This document shows positions 39,361 to 48,812 of a stretch of 64,000 nt of DNA, piece after piece (position 1 is the stretch's first letter; every line of letters begins with the position of its first letter). The position numbers and the translations under genes were made by a program. The notes under the pieces are model-generated. The model had not been told where the DNA came from, did no database searches, and saw only the letters and a program-made list of their open reading frames with translations. This stretch comes from DATKAS01 sp963733765 (GTDB lineage Bacteria; Actinomycetota; Acidimicrobiia; Acidimicrobiales; DATKAS01): contig CAVTEI010000003.1 in assembly GCA_963733765.1 (NCBI GenBank), forward strand, positions 3,224,001 through 3,288,000. The letters run 5' to 3'.

Positions 39361-40095
39361 TCAGCCGAGCGCGGACGCGTACAGCGCTTCGAGCGCTTGC
39401 CAGTGTCGCTCGGCCGCGTCGGTGTCGAAGGTCGGGTTGTCGGGGACGGCGAACCCGTGCGCAGCCGGATACGTGACCAGCGCATGCGTCACTCCCGCGG
39501 CAGTGAGCGCCTCGGACATCCGCGCGAACTGCTCGTCGTCGAACGACGCGTCGTCCTTCGCTCCCGCGATGTAGATCGTCGCTTTCATCGCACTTGCGAG
39601 CAGGTGAGGGCTGTCCGGCGCGGTGCTCGCGATCTGGCCACCGTGGAACGAGGCCGCCGCGCCGACTCGGTCGGGGAAGCGACCCGCGGCGTTGAGCGCG
39701 AGCCCACCCCCGAGGCAGTAGCCCGTCGTGCCCACCTTCGTGTCCGCGACCTCGGGCTGCTCCGCGAGGAACTGCAGCATGGCGCCGGTGTCGCGGGTAG
39801 CGAGGTCCTTCGTGACGCTGCCGGCGAGGCTCATGAGCCGAGCGCGCTCCTCGAGGTCGGTGAACACCGTGTCGAGATCGAAGGGCTCATACTCCGACCG
39901 GTAGTAGATGTTCGGGAGCAACACCGCGTAGCCGAGGTCGGCCAGACGCTGTGCCATCTCGTGGAAGGTGCCTCGCACACCGCCGGCGTCCGGGAACATG
40001 ATCACGGCGGGCCAAGGCGCGGATCCCTTCGGCAGGTGCAGCGTCGCGTCGCAGGTGCCGTCGGGCGTCGAGATCAGTACGTCACGTTGGGGCAC
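39361..40095 (-). CDS. Dienelactone hydrolase-family protein
   Basis: This intact 244-residue protein has VIMFPDAGGVRGTFHEMAQR as the oxyanion side. The Cys nucleophile is in VGTTGYCLGGGLALNAAGR, the Asp in YIAGAKDDASFDDEQFARM and the His in VTYPAAHGFAVPDNPTFD. The Cys-Asp-His triad fits dienelactone hydrolases of chloroaromatic pathways and related carboxymethylenebutenolidases. GTG 40095 has GGAGGA five bases upstream. It lies downstream of the BTAD regulator on the same strand. Confidence 0.92.
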   Translation of the reverse strand: MPQRDVLISTPDGTCDATLHLPKGSAPWPAVIMFPDAGGVRGTFHEMAQRLADLGYAVLLPNIYYRSEYEPFDLDTVFTDLEERARLMSLAGSVTKDLATRDTGAMLQFLAEQPEVADTKVGTTGYCLGGGLALNAAGRFPDRVGAAASFHGGQIASTAPDSPHLLASAMKATIYIAGAKDDASFDDEQFARMSEALTAAGVTHALVTYPAAHGFAVPDNPTFDTDAAERHWQALEALYASALG

Positions 40096-40161
40096 GCTTC
40101 CTCCTGCGGGTCAGGTCGACCCATCATCTCGCAGCGGCGCCTCGGTGTTCTTCTCGAAGGC

Positions 40162-42222
40162 CTAGTGGAGGAGTTCGCGCGCGGCCCTCGACTCGGCGGC
40201 CATCCATGGCGACCCTTGGCGGTCGTGAATCGCCGCGGCCTCGGCCAGAAGGCTTGCGGCCTCGGACCGTCGACCACACGTGGCCGATGCAAGACCGGCG
40301 GCGTGGGCCACCGAGCCTCGGTAGAGACACGCCGCGTCGATGATCGTGAGTGACAGCACTCCTTGGACGAGCTCGACGATCGCCTCCGCGATCCCGCCAG
40401 TGTCTGCACGGTATGTGGCGTCAGCAAGGAGGCCCATCGTCGGGAGCCAGTAGGAGTCACGGTCGAGGTCGAAGAGGTCTGCCGGCACGATGTCGGTGAG
40501 CGCCTTCGCAGCGGCTTCGACGTCACCGCTGCGTGCGAGCGAGTCGGCGTGCCATGCCCGAACGGCGAACCCCATTGACGGTTGCGGCCATTCGATCGCC
40601 GGAGGCGCGAGGCCGGGCGCCATCCCTTCGAAGAGGTCGATGATGGCGGACACGCCGAAGGCCTCGAGGCGCGCGGCGGTTGGGTCGAAGTGCGCGGCCT
40701 CCCCCGCGACTTGCACGTCGGCGACAGCCTGCCGAGCCTGCGGCCAGTCCCCGGCGATCGACGCGGCAAGGACGCGTCGATGGGCAGCCGCATACGTCGC
40801 GACTCGATCGCCTGAGGTGACCGCCAACTGGGTGAGCTCGTCGAGCAGCGAGGCGGCGCGTGCGACGTCTCCTTCCAGCGCGGCAAGCGACGCAGCGAGC
40901 GGGAGCGCCCACCGACGCCACGGCTGGTCGGGATGAGCGTCGGCGAGGCGCATCAACGCGTCGAGCCACGCGCTCCGGTCAGCAACGCGCGTCGGGTCAT
41001 CCACCACGACCACGAGGGCGTGAAGCGCGCGTGCCTCGAGCTCGGGCTCGTCGAGCGTGCGAGCGATCGCCAAGGCGGCGTGCGCGTCGCGTTCGCCGGC
41101 GTCCTGAGTCCGGTGGTAGCTCCGCGTGATGGCGAGACGCGAGAGCAGCTTCGATCGAGTGGGGGTTGGCGCCTTGGGCACGATGGCGGCTGCGTCAAGG
41201 AGGAGGGAGACCACGTCGTCGGTGGCGTCGAGGCCAGTGGTCCAGCCGTCGCCCGCCGCACCGAGGGCCGCCAGCGCGAGCCGACGCGCATCCCCGGAGG
41301 CACGCGCCAGGTGGCCTGACCGGCAGTAGGCGAGCACCGCGGCGCGCTGATCGCCTCGTTCCTGTGCAGCTCTCGCCTCGGCGTACAGGCGGTCGGAGAG
41401 CACAAGGGCATCGCCTCGATGCGGTTCGTCTACGAGCCCATCGCCTTCGGTGAGCAACGACTCATAGAGCGATGCAAGTTCCCGACCCGGTTCGACGCCC
41501 AGCTCTGCAACGAGGACGCTCCGCGCGCGAGCGACGGCGCGCAACGCCTCGGCGCGGCGTCCCGCATTCTTGAGGGCGCGGACGAGTAGGCACCAACGCT
41601 TCTCTCGCAGTGGTTCGGCGCTGACCAGCGACTCCAGCTCCGGCACGAGATCCTCGTCGACGCCGCCGTCAAGGAGGGCTTCGAGTCGGTACTCGAGCGC
41701 CGATCGATGGAGCTCCTCGACGCGGGCGCGCCGAGCCTCAGCAGGTGGCCACCCCGAGAGGTCGTCGAACGGAACCCCGCCGGCCATGGCCAGCACCGGA
41801 TCCCAGAGGCTCGACGAGCGAGCCTCGACAAAGGCTCGCTCGAATCGATCAGCATCCACGTCGACGTCATCGGCCAGCCGGTAGCCGTGCTCGGTCGTCA
41901 GGATCGTCGACGCGCCCAGCAGAGTGCGAAGGCGAAGGACGTTGGTCTGCACCACCTTGTTCGCCGACCGCGGCGGATTGGCCGGCCACAACACACCGAC
42001 GAGCGCGCTCGTCGAGATCGAGTCCGGCTTGCTGGCAGCGAGCGCAGCGAGCACCCGGCGTTCCATCGGACGAGACACCGAGATGGGAGCGCCGCTGTCG
42101 CCGTCGACTCTGAGCGGCCCCAGCACCCGCACGAGCACAGCGGGAGGGTACCAAGGACCCGCATCCGATAGCCCGGGCGTGCGGTCGATCTGCGGTCGAT
42201 CTGCGACCGCGCTGTTCGACAC
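40162..42222 (-). CDS. BTAD (SARP/AfsR-like) transcriptional regulator
   Basis: This intact protein has up to 686 residues. LVRVLGPLRVDGDSGAPISV begins an OmpR-like winged helix, followed by RRVLAALAASKPDSISTSAL and VQTNVLRLRTLLGAS. The bacterial transcriptional activation domain includes EELHRSALEYRLEALLDGG and ARSVLVAELGVEPGRELASL. The rest is TPR-like helices with no ATPase motif. GTG 42222 is the longest start; GTG 42138 begins right at the DNA-binding domain. A 12-base tandem repeat at 42181-42204 falls inside the extra N-terminus. It is divergent from the small lipoprotein gene, a candidate target. Confidence 0.87.
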   Translation of the reverse strand: MSNSAVADRPQIDRTPGLSDAGPWYPPAVLVRVLGPLRVDGDSGAPISVSRPMERRVLAALAASKPDSISTSALVGVLWPANPPRSANKVVQTNVLRLRTLLGASTILTTEHGYRLADDVDVDADRFERAFVEARSSSLWDPVLAMAGGVPFDDLSGWPPAEARRARVEELHRSALEYRLEALLDGGVDEDLVPELESLVSAEPLREKRWCLLVRALKNAGRRAEALRAVARARSVLVAELGVEPGRELASLYESLLTEGDGLVDEPHRGDALVLSDRLYAEARAAQERGDQRAAVLAYCRSGHLARASGDARRLALAALGAAGDGWTTGLDATDDVVSLLLDAAAIVPKAPTPTRSKLLSRLAITRSYHRTQDAGERDAHAALAIARTLDEPELEARALHALVVVVDDPTRVADRSAWLDALMRLADAHPDQPWRRWALPLAASLAALEGDVARAASLLDELTQLAVTSGDRVATYAAAHRRVLAASIAGDWPQARQAVADVQVAGEAAHFDPTAARLEAFGVSAIIDLFEGMAPGLAPPAIEWPQPSMGFAVRAWHADSLARSGDVEAAAKALTDIVPADLFDLDRDSYWLPTMGLLADATYRADTGGIAEAIVELVQGVLSLTIIDAACLYRGSVAHAAGLASATCGRRSEAASLLAEAAAIHDRQGSPWMAAESRAARELLH

Positions 42223-42259
42223 TCAGGGCGTCGCACTCGACATCTGGAGGCACGTCCTC

Positions 42260-42851
42260 ATGCGCCGAATCCACCTCGTTGGTCTGCTTGCGATCGTCAT
42301 CGCTCTTCTCGTCGTGCGGTTCGGACGACGACCCGACGAGCGCGCCGAGTTCCGCGGCCGCGTCGACGGCCGCCGCCGCCTTGTCGAGCACAGTGTCGAG
42401 CACAACGTCGACCGCCGCCTCGACGACGGCGCAACCTTTGGGCCAAGCGGTCAACGCCACGTCCACGCCCGACGGGACGACGGTCGGCGACCCGATCTGC
42501 GACGCGGAACAGCACTGCATGTATCCCCTCACGATCACGGCGACGCTCTCCGGCGATCTCACAGGAACGACGATCTCTCACAGCGCTGGCGCGCTGGTCG
42601 GCACCGAGTTCGCGGCGAGCGACACCCAGATCTTCACCGGCACCGTCGCCGGTTGCGGCACGGGGACGCTCGTCTTCTTGAGCACCGGTCGCGGTTCGAC
42701 GACCGGGACGACCACTGCCGCATGGACCATCGCCGAAGGCTTCGGCACCGGCGACCTCGTGCACGCCACTGGCACCGGCACGACCACCGTCGCGCCCGCG
42801 AGCGACGGGTCGCTTTCCTCGACGTTGACTGGCCGCATCACCTGCGAGTGA
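42260..42851 (+). CDS. Small lipoprotein (one frame break in the signal peptide)
   Basis: This is a secreted or membrane-anchored protein of about 196 residues. RRIHLVGLLAIVIA (signal core) and LFSSCGSDDDPTS (lipobox with Cys) lie in two frames that join near 42305. A Ser/Thr/Ala-rich linker follows, then a beta-rich domain: TTISHSAGALVGTEFAASDT, TLVFLSTGRGSTTGTTTAAW and GTGDLVHATGTGTTTV. The repeated glycine pattern resembles DUF3224/allene-oxide-cyclase-like barrels, but this is tentative. GGAGG lies nine bases before ATG 42260. Its stop meets the truncated end of the next regulator. Confidence 0.66.
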
Positions 42852-44490
42852 CGTTGCCGACTCGCCCGTTCGTTGGCGTATCCCCAATGTCGACGCGACC
42901 GCAGCGCCCAACGCCGCGTGCTCCGCGATTGGCGCCAGATCCACGAACCATGCGCCGTCCTGATAGGACGGACCGGCGACCGCTCCTATCTCCATCGCCG
43001 TACGCGTCTTGCCGATGCCCCCGGGGCCAATCAGTGTCACGCAAGGGCCAGCGTGAGATCTCGTCGGCTCTGGCTTGCACCTCCTCTGTGCTGCCCACGA
43101 ACTCCGTCAGCGCGCGAGGGATGTTGCCAGTCACGCTCTCGACTGTCAGCGGTGGGAGATCCACCCAGACCAGTCCCTCAGCCCGAACTGCGAAAAGCTG
43201 GGTTGCGTCGCTGAGCCCCTTCAGGCGATGCGTTCCCAGATCGACCAAGTCCATGCCGTCGTCCAGTCCGAGCAACTCCTTGGTCGCTCGAGACAGCAGG
43301 ATCTGACCTCCGTGGCCCGCGGCGGCAACGCGCGGCAGCCCGATTCACGGCCGATCCGAAGTAATTGCCGTCCCGCTCTTGCGCCTCGCCGGTGTGCGCG
43401 CCTATGCGAACACGCAGCACCACTGCGTCAGGCCATGGTTCGGCTTGCAACGCTCGCTGGGCATCGACCGCTGCGCTGACAGCCTCGATCGATCGCTGGA
43501 ATGCCGCGCCCGAGGCCGTCACCACCGGTCGAGAAGATGAACCCTCCGTGGGCCGCGATCGCTGACCGGACGATCTCATCGTGGCGGGCAAGCGCGCCCT
43601 GCATCACCGCCGGATGCGCGTCCCAAAGCGCTGTCGACCCCTCGAGGTCGGTAAAGAGGAACGTCACCGTTCCCGACGGCCGTGGGACCTCGGGCGCGTT
43701 CGCTGGTACGGCTCCGACAAGGCTTGTGCTCTCGTGCTCGAGGGAGTTGTCGCGCGCCCCGACCCGTTGCTCCAGGCGCACGAGCTCGGGACCGGGCTCC
43801 AGACCGACCTCGTCGAGCGCGCGCGCGTGCCCGCTGGTACGCGCGCAGCGCATCGGCCTGTCGACCGCACCGGTAGAGGGCGACGATGAGCAGTGCCCAC
43901 CGTCGCTCGCGTAGCGGTTCCTCCGAGACCAGCGACTCGAGCACCGGGATCCACTCCTGGTGGTGACCACATGCGATCTCGAGTTCCGCCAGCTCCTCAG
44001 TGACGCAGCGGTGGAGCTCTTCGAGTCGCACCGCTTCACTGCGACCCGGCGGCCAATCGCACAGCTCGGGAAGAGGCGGCCCTCGCCAGAGGTCGACGGC
44101 CGCCACCAGCTCCGACGCCGCAGCGACCAAGTCGCGGTTCTGAGCGAGTGCGCGGCCTTCTCGCACCATCTGCTCGAAGCGACGAACGTCAATGTCGACG
44201 TCTGATGCCCGGAGGGCATAACCGCCCGGTCGAGTCTCGATCAATGAGCCGCCGAGGTGCTTGCGCAGGCGCAGCACCACGTTCTGCAGGACCTTGCTGC
44301 TCGACCGCGGCGGCCGCTCGCCCCACAGTGCGTCGACGAGCCGATCAGTGCTCACTGCCTCGGTCGGCCATGCGGCGAGCGCCGTCATCACGACCCGGTC
44401 GTTCCGGCCCGTGAGCGTGACATGGCCGGTTGGACCACTTACCTCCAGCGGCCCCAATACGCCGAGATGAACCGTTCGAAAAGCGTACAA
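42838..44490 (-). CDS. BTAD-cyclase-NB-ARC regulator, C-terminally truncated (about four frame breaks)
   Basis: The protein begins with a BTAD regulator (HLGVLGPLEVSGPTGHVTLT; VLQNVVLRLRKHLGGSLIET). It continues into a class III cyclase domain (SGTVTFLFTDLEGSTALWDA; FIFSTGGDGL; NYFGSAVNRAARV), then RALTEFVGSTEEVQA and a P-loop VTLIGPGGIGKTRTAMEIGA with DGAWFVDLAPIAEHAAL. Homology stops at about 42860, right at the lipoprotein gene, although such proteins usually continue for several hundred residues. The cyclase has Ser for the adenine-selecting Lys and Asn (GNYFG) for the Asp. Frame changes fall near 43855, 43515, 43345 and 43050. The start is unclear: TTG 44490 is the nearest option. It is divergent from the deacylase gene. 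Confidence 0.7.
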
Positions 44491-44559
44491 CGCGTGATCC
44501 CTTGGGGCTTCGGACCCTTCGGATTTGACAGCACCGAGCAGGCCGGAAGAGGTTGGCTC

Positions 44560-46059
44560 GTGTCGCACGAGCTGGTGCTGGCCGGTGGTCGGGTCGTGGA
44601 TCCCGAGAGCGGGTTCGACCGCGTGTGCGACGTGGGAATCGACGGGGACTCGGTCACCGAGGTCGGAGACCGTCTCGACGGCGCAACGACCGTGGATGTC
44701 CGCCGGCTCGTCGTCGCCCCTGGCTTTGTCGACCTCCACAGCCACGCGCAGACGCTGCCGGGACGGCGGCTCCAGGCGTGCGACGGCGTCACCACCGCGC
44801 TCGACCTCGAAGCCGGCCGAGCACCGGTCGAGATCGCGTACGCGAGAGAAGCGGAGCGAGGTTCCCCGATCAACTACGGCTTCTCGGCGTCATGGGCGGC
44901 CGCGCGCATGCACGTTGTCGCGGACGAGCCACTCGACGGAGGTGCTGCGACGATCTTCGGTGGGTTGACCGGGACCGAATGGCAACAGGCCGCGACCGCC
45001 GCGCAACTGGCGCGGATCCTCGACCAGGTCTCGAACGACCTCGCAGCGGGGGCCGTCGGTATCGGAGTGCTCATGGGCTACACACCGGGGGTCGACCCGG
45101 CCGAGTATCTCGCCCTCGCGGAGCTGGCCGCCGCCACCGGAGTGCCGACGTTCACGCACTCGCGTGACGTCGTCGAGTTGGCTCCCGACACATTGATTGA
45201 CGGCGCGGAAGAAGTCGTTCGGGCCGCGGGCACGACGGGCGCGCACATGCACTACTGCCATATCAACTCGACGTCGGGGCGGCACATCGATCGAGTGCTC
45301 GCGCTCGTCGGCCGCTGCCAGGCGGAAGGCGCCCGCGTCACGACGGAGGCGTATCCCTACGGGTCGGGTTCGACGGCGATCGGGGCTGCGTTCCTCGCGC
45401 CGGAGCGGCTGCACGAGCGTTTCCGGAGCACGAACTCGATCACATACCTGCCCACGGGCGAGCGCATCGCCGACGAAGCCCGACTCCGCGAGCTGCGCGC
45501 GACTGACCCCGGCGGTCTCGTCATCGCCGAGTTCCTCGACGAGTCCGAACCCAACGACGCCGCGCTGCTGCGCAGGTCCCTCGCGTTCCCCGACGCGATC
45601 GTCGCGAGCGACGCGATGCCGCCTTTGTGGACCGACACAACGGACATGGACGTCACTGCCTGGCCCTTGCCTCCAGTAGCGGTCACCCACCCGCGCACTG
45701 CGGGCACGTTCGGGCGGGCCCTGCGCCTTTGGCGGCAGGAGGGCGCGCCGCTCATGGAGGCTGTCCGTCGCGCGACCTTGCTTCCCGCAGAGCTGCTGCA
45801 AGGCGCGGTCCCCGCAATGCGCCGCAAGGGTCGCGTACAGACCGGCGCCGACGCCGATCTCGTCGTGTTCGATGAGGCTCGGGTGACCGACCAGGCAACC
45901 TATGCCGCCTCCACGCGCCCGTCGTCTGGCATCGCCCACGTGATCGTCGGCGGCACCTTCGTGGTGCGTGACGGCGAACTCGTGCCGGACGCCCTCCCGG
46001 GACGGCCAGTGCGCGCCTCGACCCCAGTGACCCGAAACGCGCCCTCATCGGCGTTCTGA
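44560..46059 (+). CDS. N-acyl-D-amino-acid deacylase-like amidohydrolase
   Basis: This intact 499-residue amidohydrolase has VLAGGRVVDPESGFDRVCDV at the start. The metal-binding His-x-His is in APGFVDLHSHAQTLPGRR, further ligands are in HMHYCHINSTSGRHIDRVLA, and the catalytic Asp is in AIVASDAMPPLW. RTAGTFGRALRLWRQEGAPL and GRVQTGADADLVVFDEARVT close the fold. The N-terminal region resembles the D-glutamate deacylase branch. GTG 44560 follows GGAAGAGG and is preferred over longer starts back to 44257. It likely releases D-amino acids from N-acyl forms, perhaps for uptake or cell-wall turnover. Confidence 0.86.
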   Translation: MSHELVLAGGRVVDPESGFDRVCDVGIDGDSVTEVGDRLDGATTVDVRRLVVAPGFVDLHSHAQTLPGRRLQACDGVTTALDLEAGRAPVEIAYAREAERGSPINYGFSASWAAARMHVVADEPLDGGAATIFGGLTGTEWQQAATAAQLARILDQVSNDLAAGAVGIGVLMGYTPGVDPAEYLALAELAAATGVPTFTHSRDVVELAPDTLIDGAEEVVRAAGTTGAHMHYCHINSTSGRHIDRVLALVGRCQAEGARVTTEAYPYGSGSTAIGAAFLAPERLHERFRSTNSITYLPTGERIADEARLRELRATDPGGLVIAEFLDESEPNDAALLRRSLAFPDAIVASDAMPPLWTDTTDMDVTAWPLPPVAVTHPRTAGTFGRALRLWRQEGAPLMEAVRRATLLPAELLQGAVPAMRRKGRVQTGADADLVVFDEARVTDQATYAASTRPSSGIAHVIVGGTFVVRDGELVPDALPGRPVRASTPVTRNAPSSAF

Positions 46060-46060
46060 C

Positions 46061-47233
46061 TCACCACAAGGCGGCGCTGGCCAACTCGGCACCTTCCGCG
46101 AGGACCTTGAGCTTGGCCCACGCCAATGACGGGTGAAGCCGCAACCCCAAACCACAGTCGGTGGAGGCGATGACGTTCTCGCGACCGACCAGCGCGGCGA
46201 ACCGTTCGATCCGGTTCGCCACGAGTTGTGGGTGCTCGATCAGCGGCGTCGAGTGGGTGACGACACCGGGTGCGAGGATCTTTCCGTCGGGCAGCTTGGT
46301 CGTCTCCCAGAGCTCCACCTCGTGCTCATGGCGGACGTTCGCAGCCTCGATCGAGTAGGTCTGCGCCTTCACCGACAGGAGGATGTCGACGACGTCGGGC
46401 AGCGGCAGGTCGGCGGAGTGCGGTCCGTGCCAGCTGCCCCAGCACAAGTGGTACCGGATCTGCTCCTCGGGGATGTTTCGCAGCGCATGGTTCAGCGCTT
46501 CGCATCGCATCTGACAGAACTTGCGGTAACCCTCGAGTCCCATCGGGATGCCGATTCGATCCCACAACGCACCGAGCCAGGCGTCGTCGACTTGCACCTG
46601 GAACCCGGCGGCGGCGATCGCCTCGTACTCCACTTGCATCGCCTCCGCGATGGCGTAGATGTGCTCCTCGTCGGTCTTGTAGATGCCCTTGTCGCGGCCC
46701 GGCTCCACGCTGAGCGGCGCGGTCGTCGTCAGGAAGACATCGGACGCGGGTGTATCGCCGAGCGCGGCCTTCATCACGTTGATCTCACGCTCGAGGGCAG
46801 CCTTACCGCGGTAATGGACGGGCGATGTGCACACCCAATCCTCGACGGCCTGGGTCGTCTCCTCGGCACCCTCCGGCACATGTTGGGCCGATCCCGACTG
46901 CTCGAACAGCGTGCCGTTCTGCAGCACGGCGAGATAGAACTCACGGAACTCGACCCAGTCGGTGCTCGAGAGCAGCAGCTCGCCGAGCGCACCGGGATGC
47001 CCGGCCGGCTCGTAGCCACCGAGGCGCGACGCGAGGTACTCCGTCCAGTGGCCGCCCTTGGTGAGCTCGCCTTCGTTGATGAAGTCGATGCCGGCACTGC
47101 GTTGCGCGTCGCACACCTCCCCCACCGCCGCGGCAAGGCGTTCGTCGCCGACGTCGAGCCGAGCCCAGACGTCATGAGGAGCCGGCAAGGCACCGACGTG
47201 GGTGGTGAGAATCCGGTCCGTGCTGCGTCGCAT
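46061..47233 (-). CDS. MetE C-terminal-like methyl/thiol transferase
   Basis: This intact 390-residue protein is of the cobalamin-independent methionine synthase superfamily. ILTTHVGALPAPHDVWARLD begins the barrel, GIDFINEGELTKGGHWTEYL follows, and zinc ligands His-x-Cys lie in RYHLCWGSWHGPHSADLPL with the second Cys in VIASTDCGLGLRLHPSLAW. The block SIEAANVRHEHEVELWETTK is shared with a subgroup that includes epoxyalkane:coenzyme M transferase. I infer thiol or methyl transfer to a small molecule rather than methionine synthesis. ATG 47233 has a G-rich ribosome site. It is convergent with the deacylase and divergent from the first ABC binding protein. Confidence 0.83.
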   Translation of the reverse strand: MRRSTDRILTTHVGALPAPHDVWARLDVGDERLAAAVGEVCDAQRSAGIDFINEGELTKGGHWTEYLASRLGGYEPAGHPGALGELLLSSTDWVEFREFYLAVLQNGTLFEQSGSAQHVPEGAEETTQAVEDWVCTSPVHYRGKAALEREINVMKAALGDTPASDVFLTTTAPLSVEPGRDKGIYKTDEEHIYAIAEAMQVEYEAIAAAGFQVQVDDAWLGALWDRIGIPMGLEGYRKFCQMRCEALNHALRNIPEEQIRYHLCWGSWHGPHSADLPLPDVVDILLSVKAQTYSIEAANVRHEHEVELWETTKLPDGKILAPGVVTHSTPLIEHPQLVANRIERFAALVGRENVIASTDCGLGLRLHPSLAWAKLKVLAEGAELASAALW

Positions 47234-47377
47234 GGCGTCCCCCCAGCGCTCGAGTGAACGGAACCCCCGAGAGGCCAAGTTAGCCAGGCGGGATGGATCG
47301 ACTTCCCGTAGTGTCGTGTGCCGGGGATATGCCAGCGCGTCCAGCGCTGATGTGAGGTGAGAACAGAGGGGGAACCG

Positions 47378-48751
47378 ATGAGTCGGAGCACTGGGGCTGG
47401 TCTTCGCGCGCGGTGGGTGCGACCGCTGGTGGTGATTGCCGCGGCGGTGCTGATCGCTGCCGGTTGCGGCGACGACGACGGTGGTGATGCCGCTGACGAC
47501 ACCACTGCGCCGGTTGAGACGAGCGCACCGACCGCGGAGACGAGCGCACCGACCGCGGACACGAGCGCACCCGCCGAGGAGTCGGACGTCGTGACCGACT
47601 ATGCCGCCTACGTCGGCGGCTCCGGCGCCGCCGATGCCAGCCTCGAACCGATCAAGATCGGCTACATCAGCCAGGAGGGCGGCCCGATCGAGGTCGGTCC
47701 GACGAATGACGACGGTGTCGAGATCGGGGTCGCGTTCATCAACGAGCAGGCCGGCGGGATCGGCGGCCACCCGATCGAGCTGGTCACTTGTTACATCGCA
47801 TCGACCGAGGAAGAAGGCCAGCAGTGCGGGCAGCAGATGGCCAACGACGAGAGCATCGTCGCCGTCGTCGAAGGCCCGATCGTCGTCGGAGCGGAGTCGA
47901 TGTTCGCCGCGCTCGGCGACAAGCCGGTCATCTCGGGTGTGTCGGTGAACGCGGTCGACACCGTCCAGCCGAGCGCGGCCGTCCTGTACGGCGGCGCCCA
48001 GTACATCCTGGCGCCGTACGCCACGTTCGCCCGTGACACGCTCGGCGTGGAATCAGCGGCGCTCGTCTATCCCGAAGGAGCCGGCGCCGACATCCCCGCT
48101 GCTGGGCAAGCATCGGCGTTCGAAGCGGCGGGGATCCCGATCAAGGTCGTCTCCTATCCGGCCAACGCTCCCGACCTGACCGTGCCACTTCTCGCCGCCG
48201 ACGCGCAGAACGCCGACATCGTGATGCCGGTCATCAACCCCAACGACTGCGTGAAGTTCGAGCAAGCGATCCAGCAGCTCGGCATCCCCGATGAGAAGGT
48301 GCTGGCGAGCCCGATCTGCCTGACGCCGACCACCATCGAAGGTCTCGGCGACTTCCCGAAGTGGATCTACGCGATCGCGTCCGCGCAGACGTTCGACGTG
48401 ACCGATCCCGGCGTCCCGCCGTATCAGGAGATCCTCACTGGCCAAGGCCAAGAGGCCCTGATCGGTGACCCGTGGGTGAACGTCGGGTTCGGGCAGATCC
48501 TGACGCTGGCGAAGTGGCTGAACGGGGCGGGTGCCGACAATCTCGCGCCGGAGGCGATCGCCGAGCAGATGCTCGCGTTCGAGGGTCCCCTCGCACTCGG
48601 CTCGCCGGTGATCCAGTGCGGCAAGTACTCGGAGGCTCCCGGCGTGTGCAACGACCACACGCAGTTCTACCAATGGAACGGCACCGGCAATCCGATGACG
48701 AAGGCCGGCGACTGGGTGGGCCCACCCGAGGGATGGGTCGCCCCCAGCTGA
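47378..48751 (+). CDS. Branched-chain-type ABC transporter substrate-binding lipoprotein 1
   Basis: This intact 457-residue protein has a lipobox at residues 27-30 (VLIAAGCGDDDGG), so it is anchored outside the membrane. A Thr/Pro linker made of 21-base tandem repeats (47516-47578) follows, then a Leu/Ile/Val-type periplasmic-binding fold: KIGYISQEGGPIEVGPTNDD, GVEIGVAFINEQAGGIGGHP and VVEGPIVVGAESMFAALGDK. It has four conserved Cys in its second half. GAGGGGG precedes ATG 47378. It begins a five-gene transport operon. The ligand may be an amino acid, amide or aromatic acid. Confidence 0.9.
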   Translation: MSRSTGAGLRARWVRPLVVIAAAVLIAAGCGDDDGGDAADDTTAPVETSAPTAETSAPTADTSAPAEESDVVTDYAAYVGGSGAADASLEPIKIGYISQEGGPIEVGPTNDDGVEIGVAFINEQAGGIGGHPIELVTCYIASTEEEGQQCGQQMANDESIVAVVEGPIVVGAESMFAALGDKPVISGVSVNAVDTVQPSAAVLYGGAQYILAPYATFARDTLGVESAALVYPEGAGADIPAAGQASAFEAAGIPIKVVSYPANAPDLTVPLLAADAQNADIVMPVINPNDCVKFEQAIQQLGIPDEKVLASPICLTPTTIEGLGDFPKWIYAIASAQTFDVTDPGVPPYQEILTGQGQEALIGDPWVNVGFGQILTLAKWLNGAGADNLAPEAIAEQMLAFEGPLALGSPVIQCGKYSEAPGVCNDHTQFYQWNGTGNPMTKAGDWVGPPEGWVAPS

Positions 48752-48812
48752 CCGATTCGATGACTGAACGCCCGGCATCCTCTGACGTGCCGGTCCCGAC
48801 GAGAGCAGGCTT

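Noticed and set aside
42181..42204. A 12-base tandem repeat (GCGGTCGATCTG twice) as a mobile or regulatory repeat
   Set aside because: It lies within the possible N-terminal coding region of the BTAD regulator, has only two copies and no matching sites elsewhere in the window.
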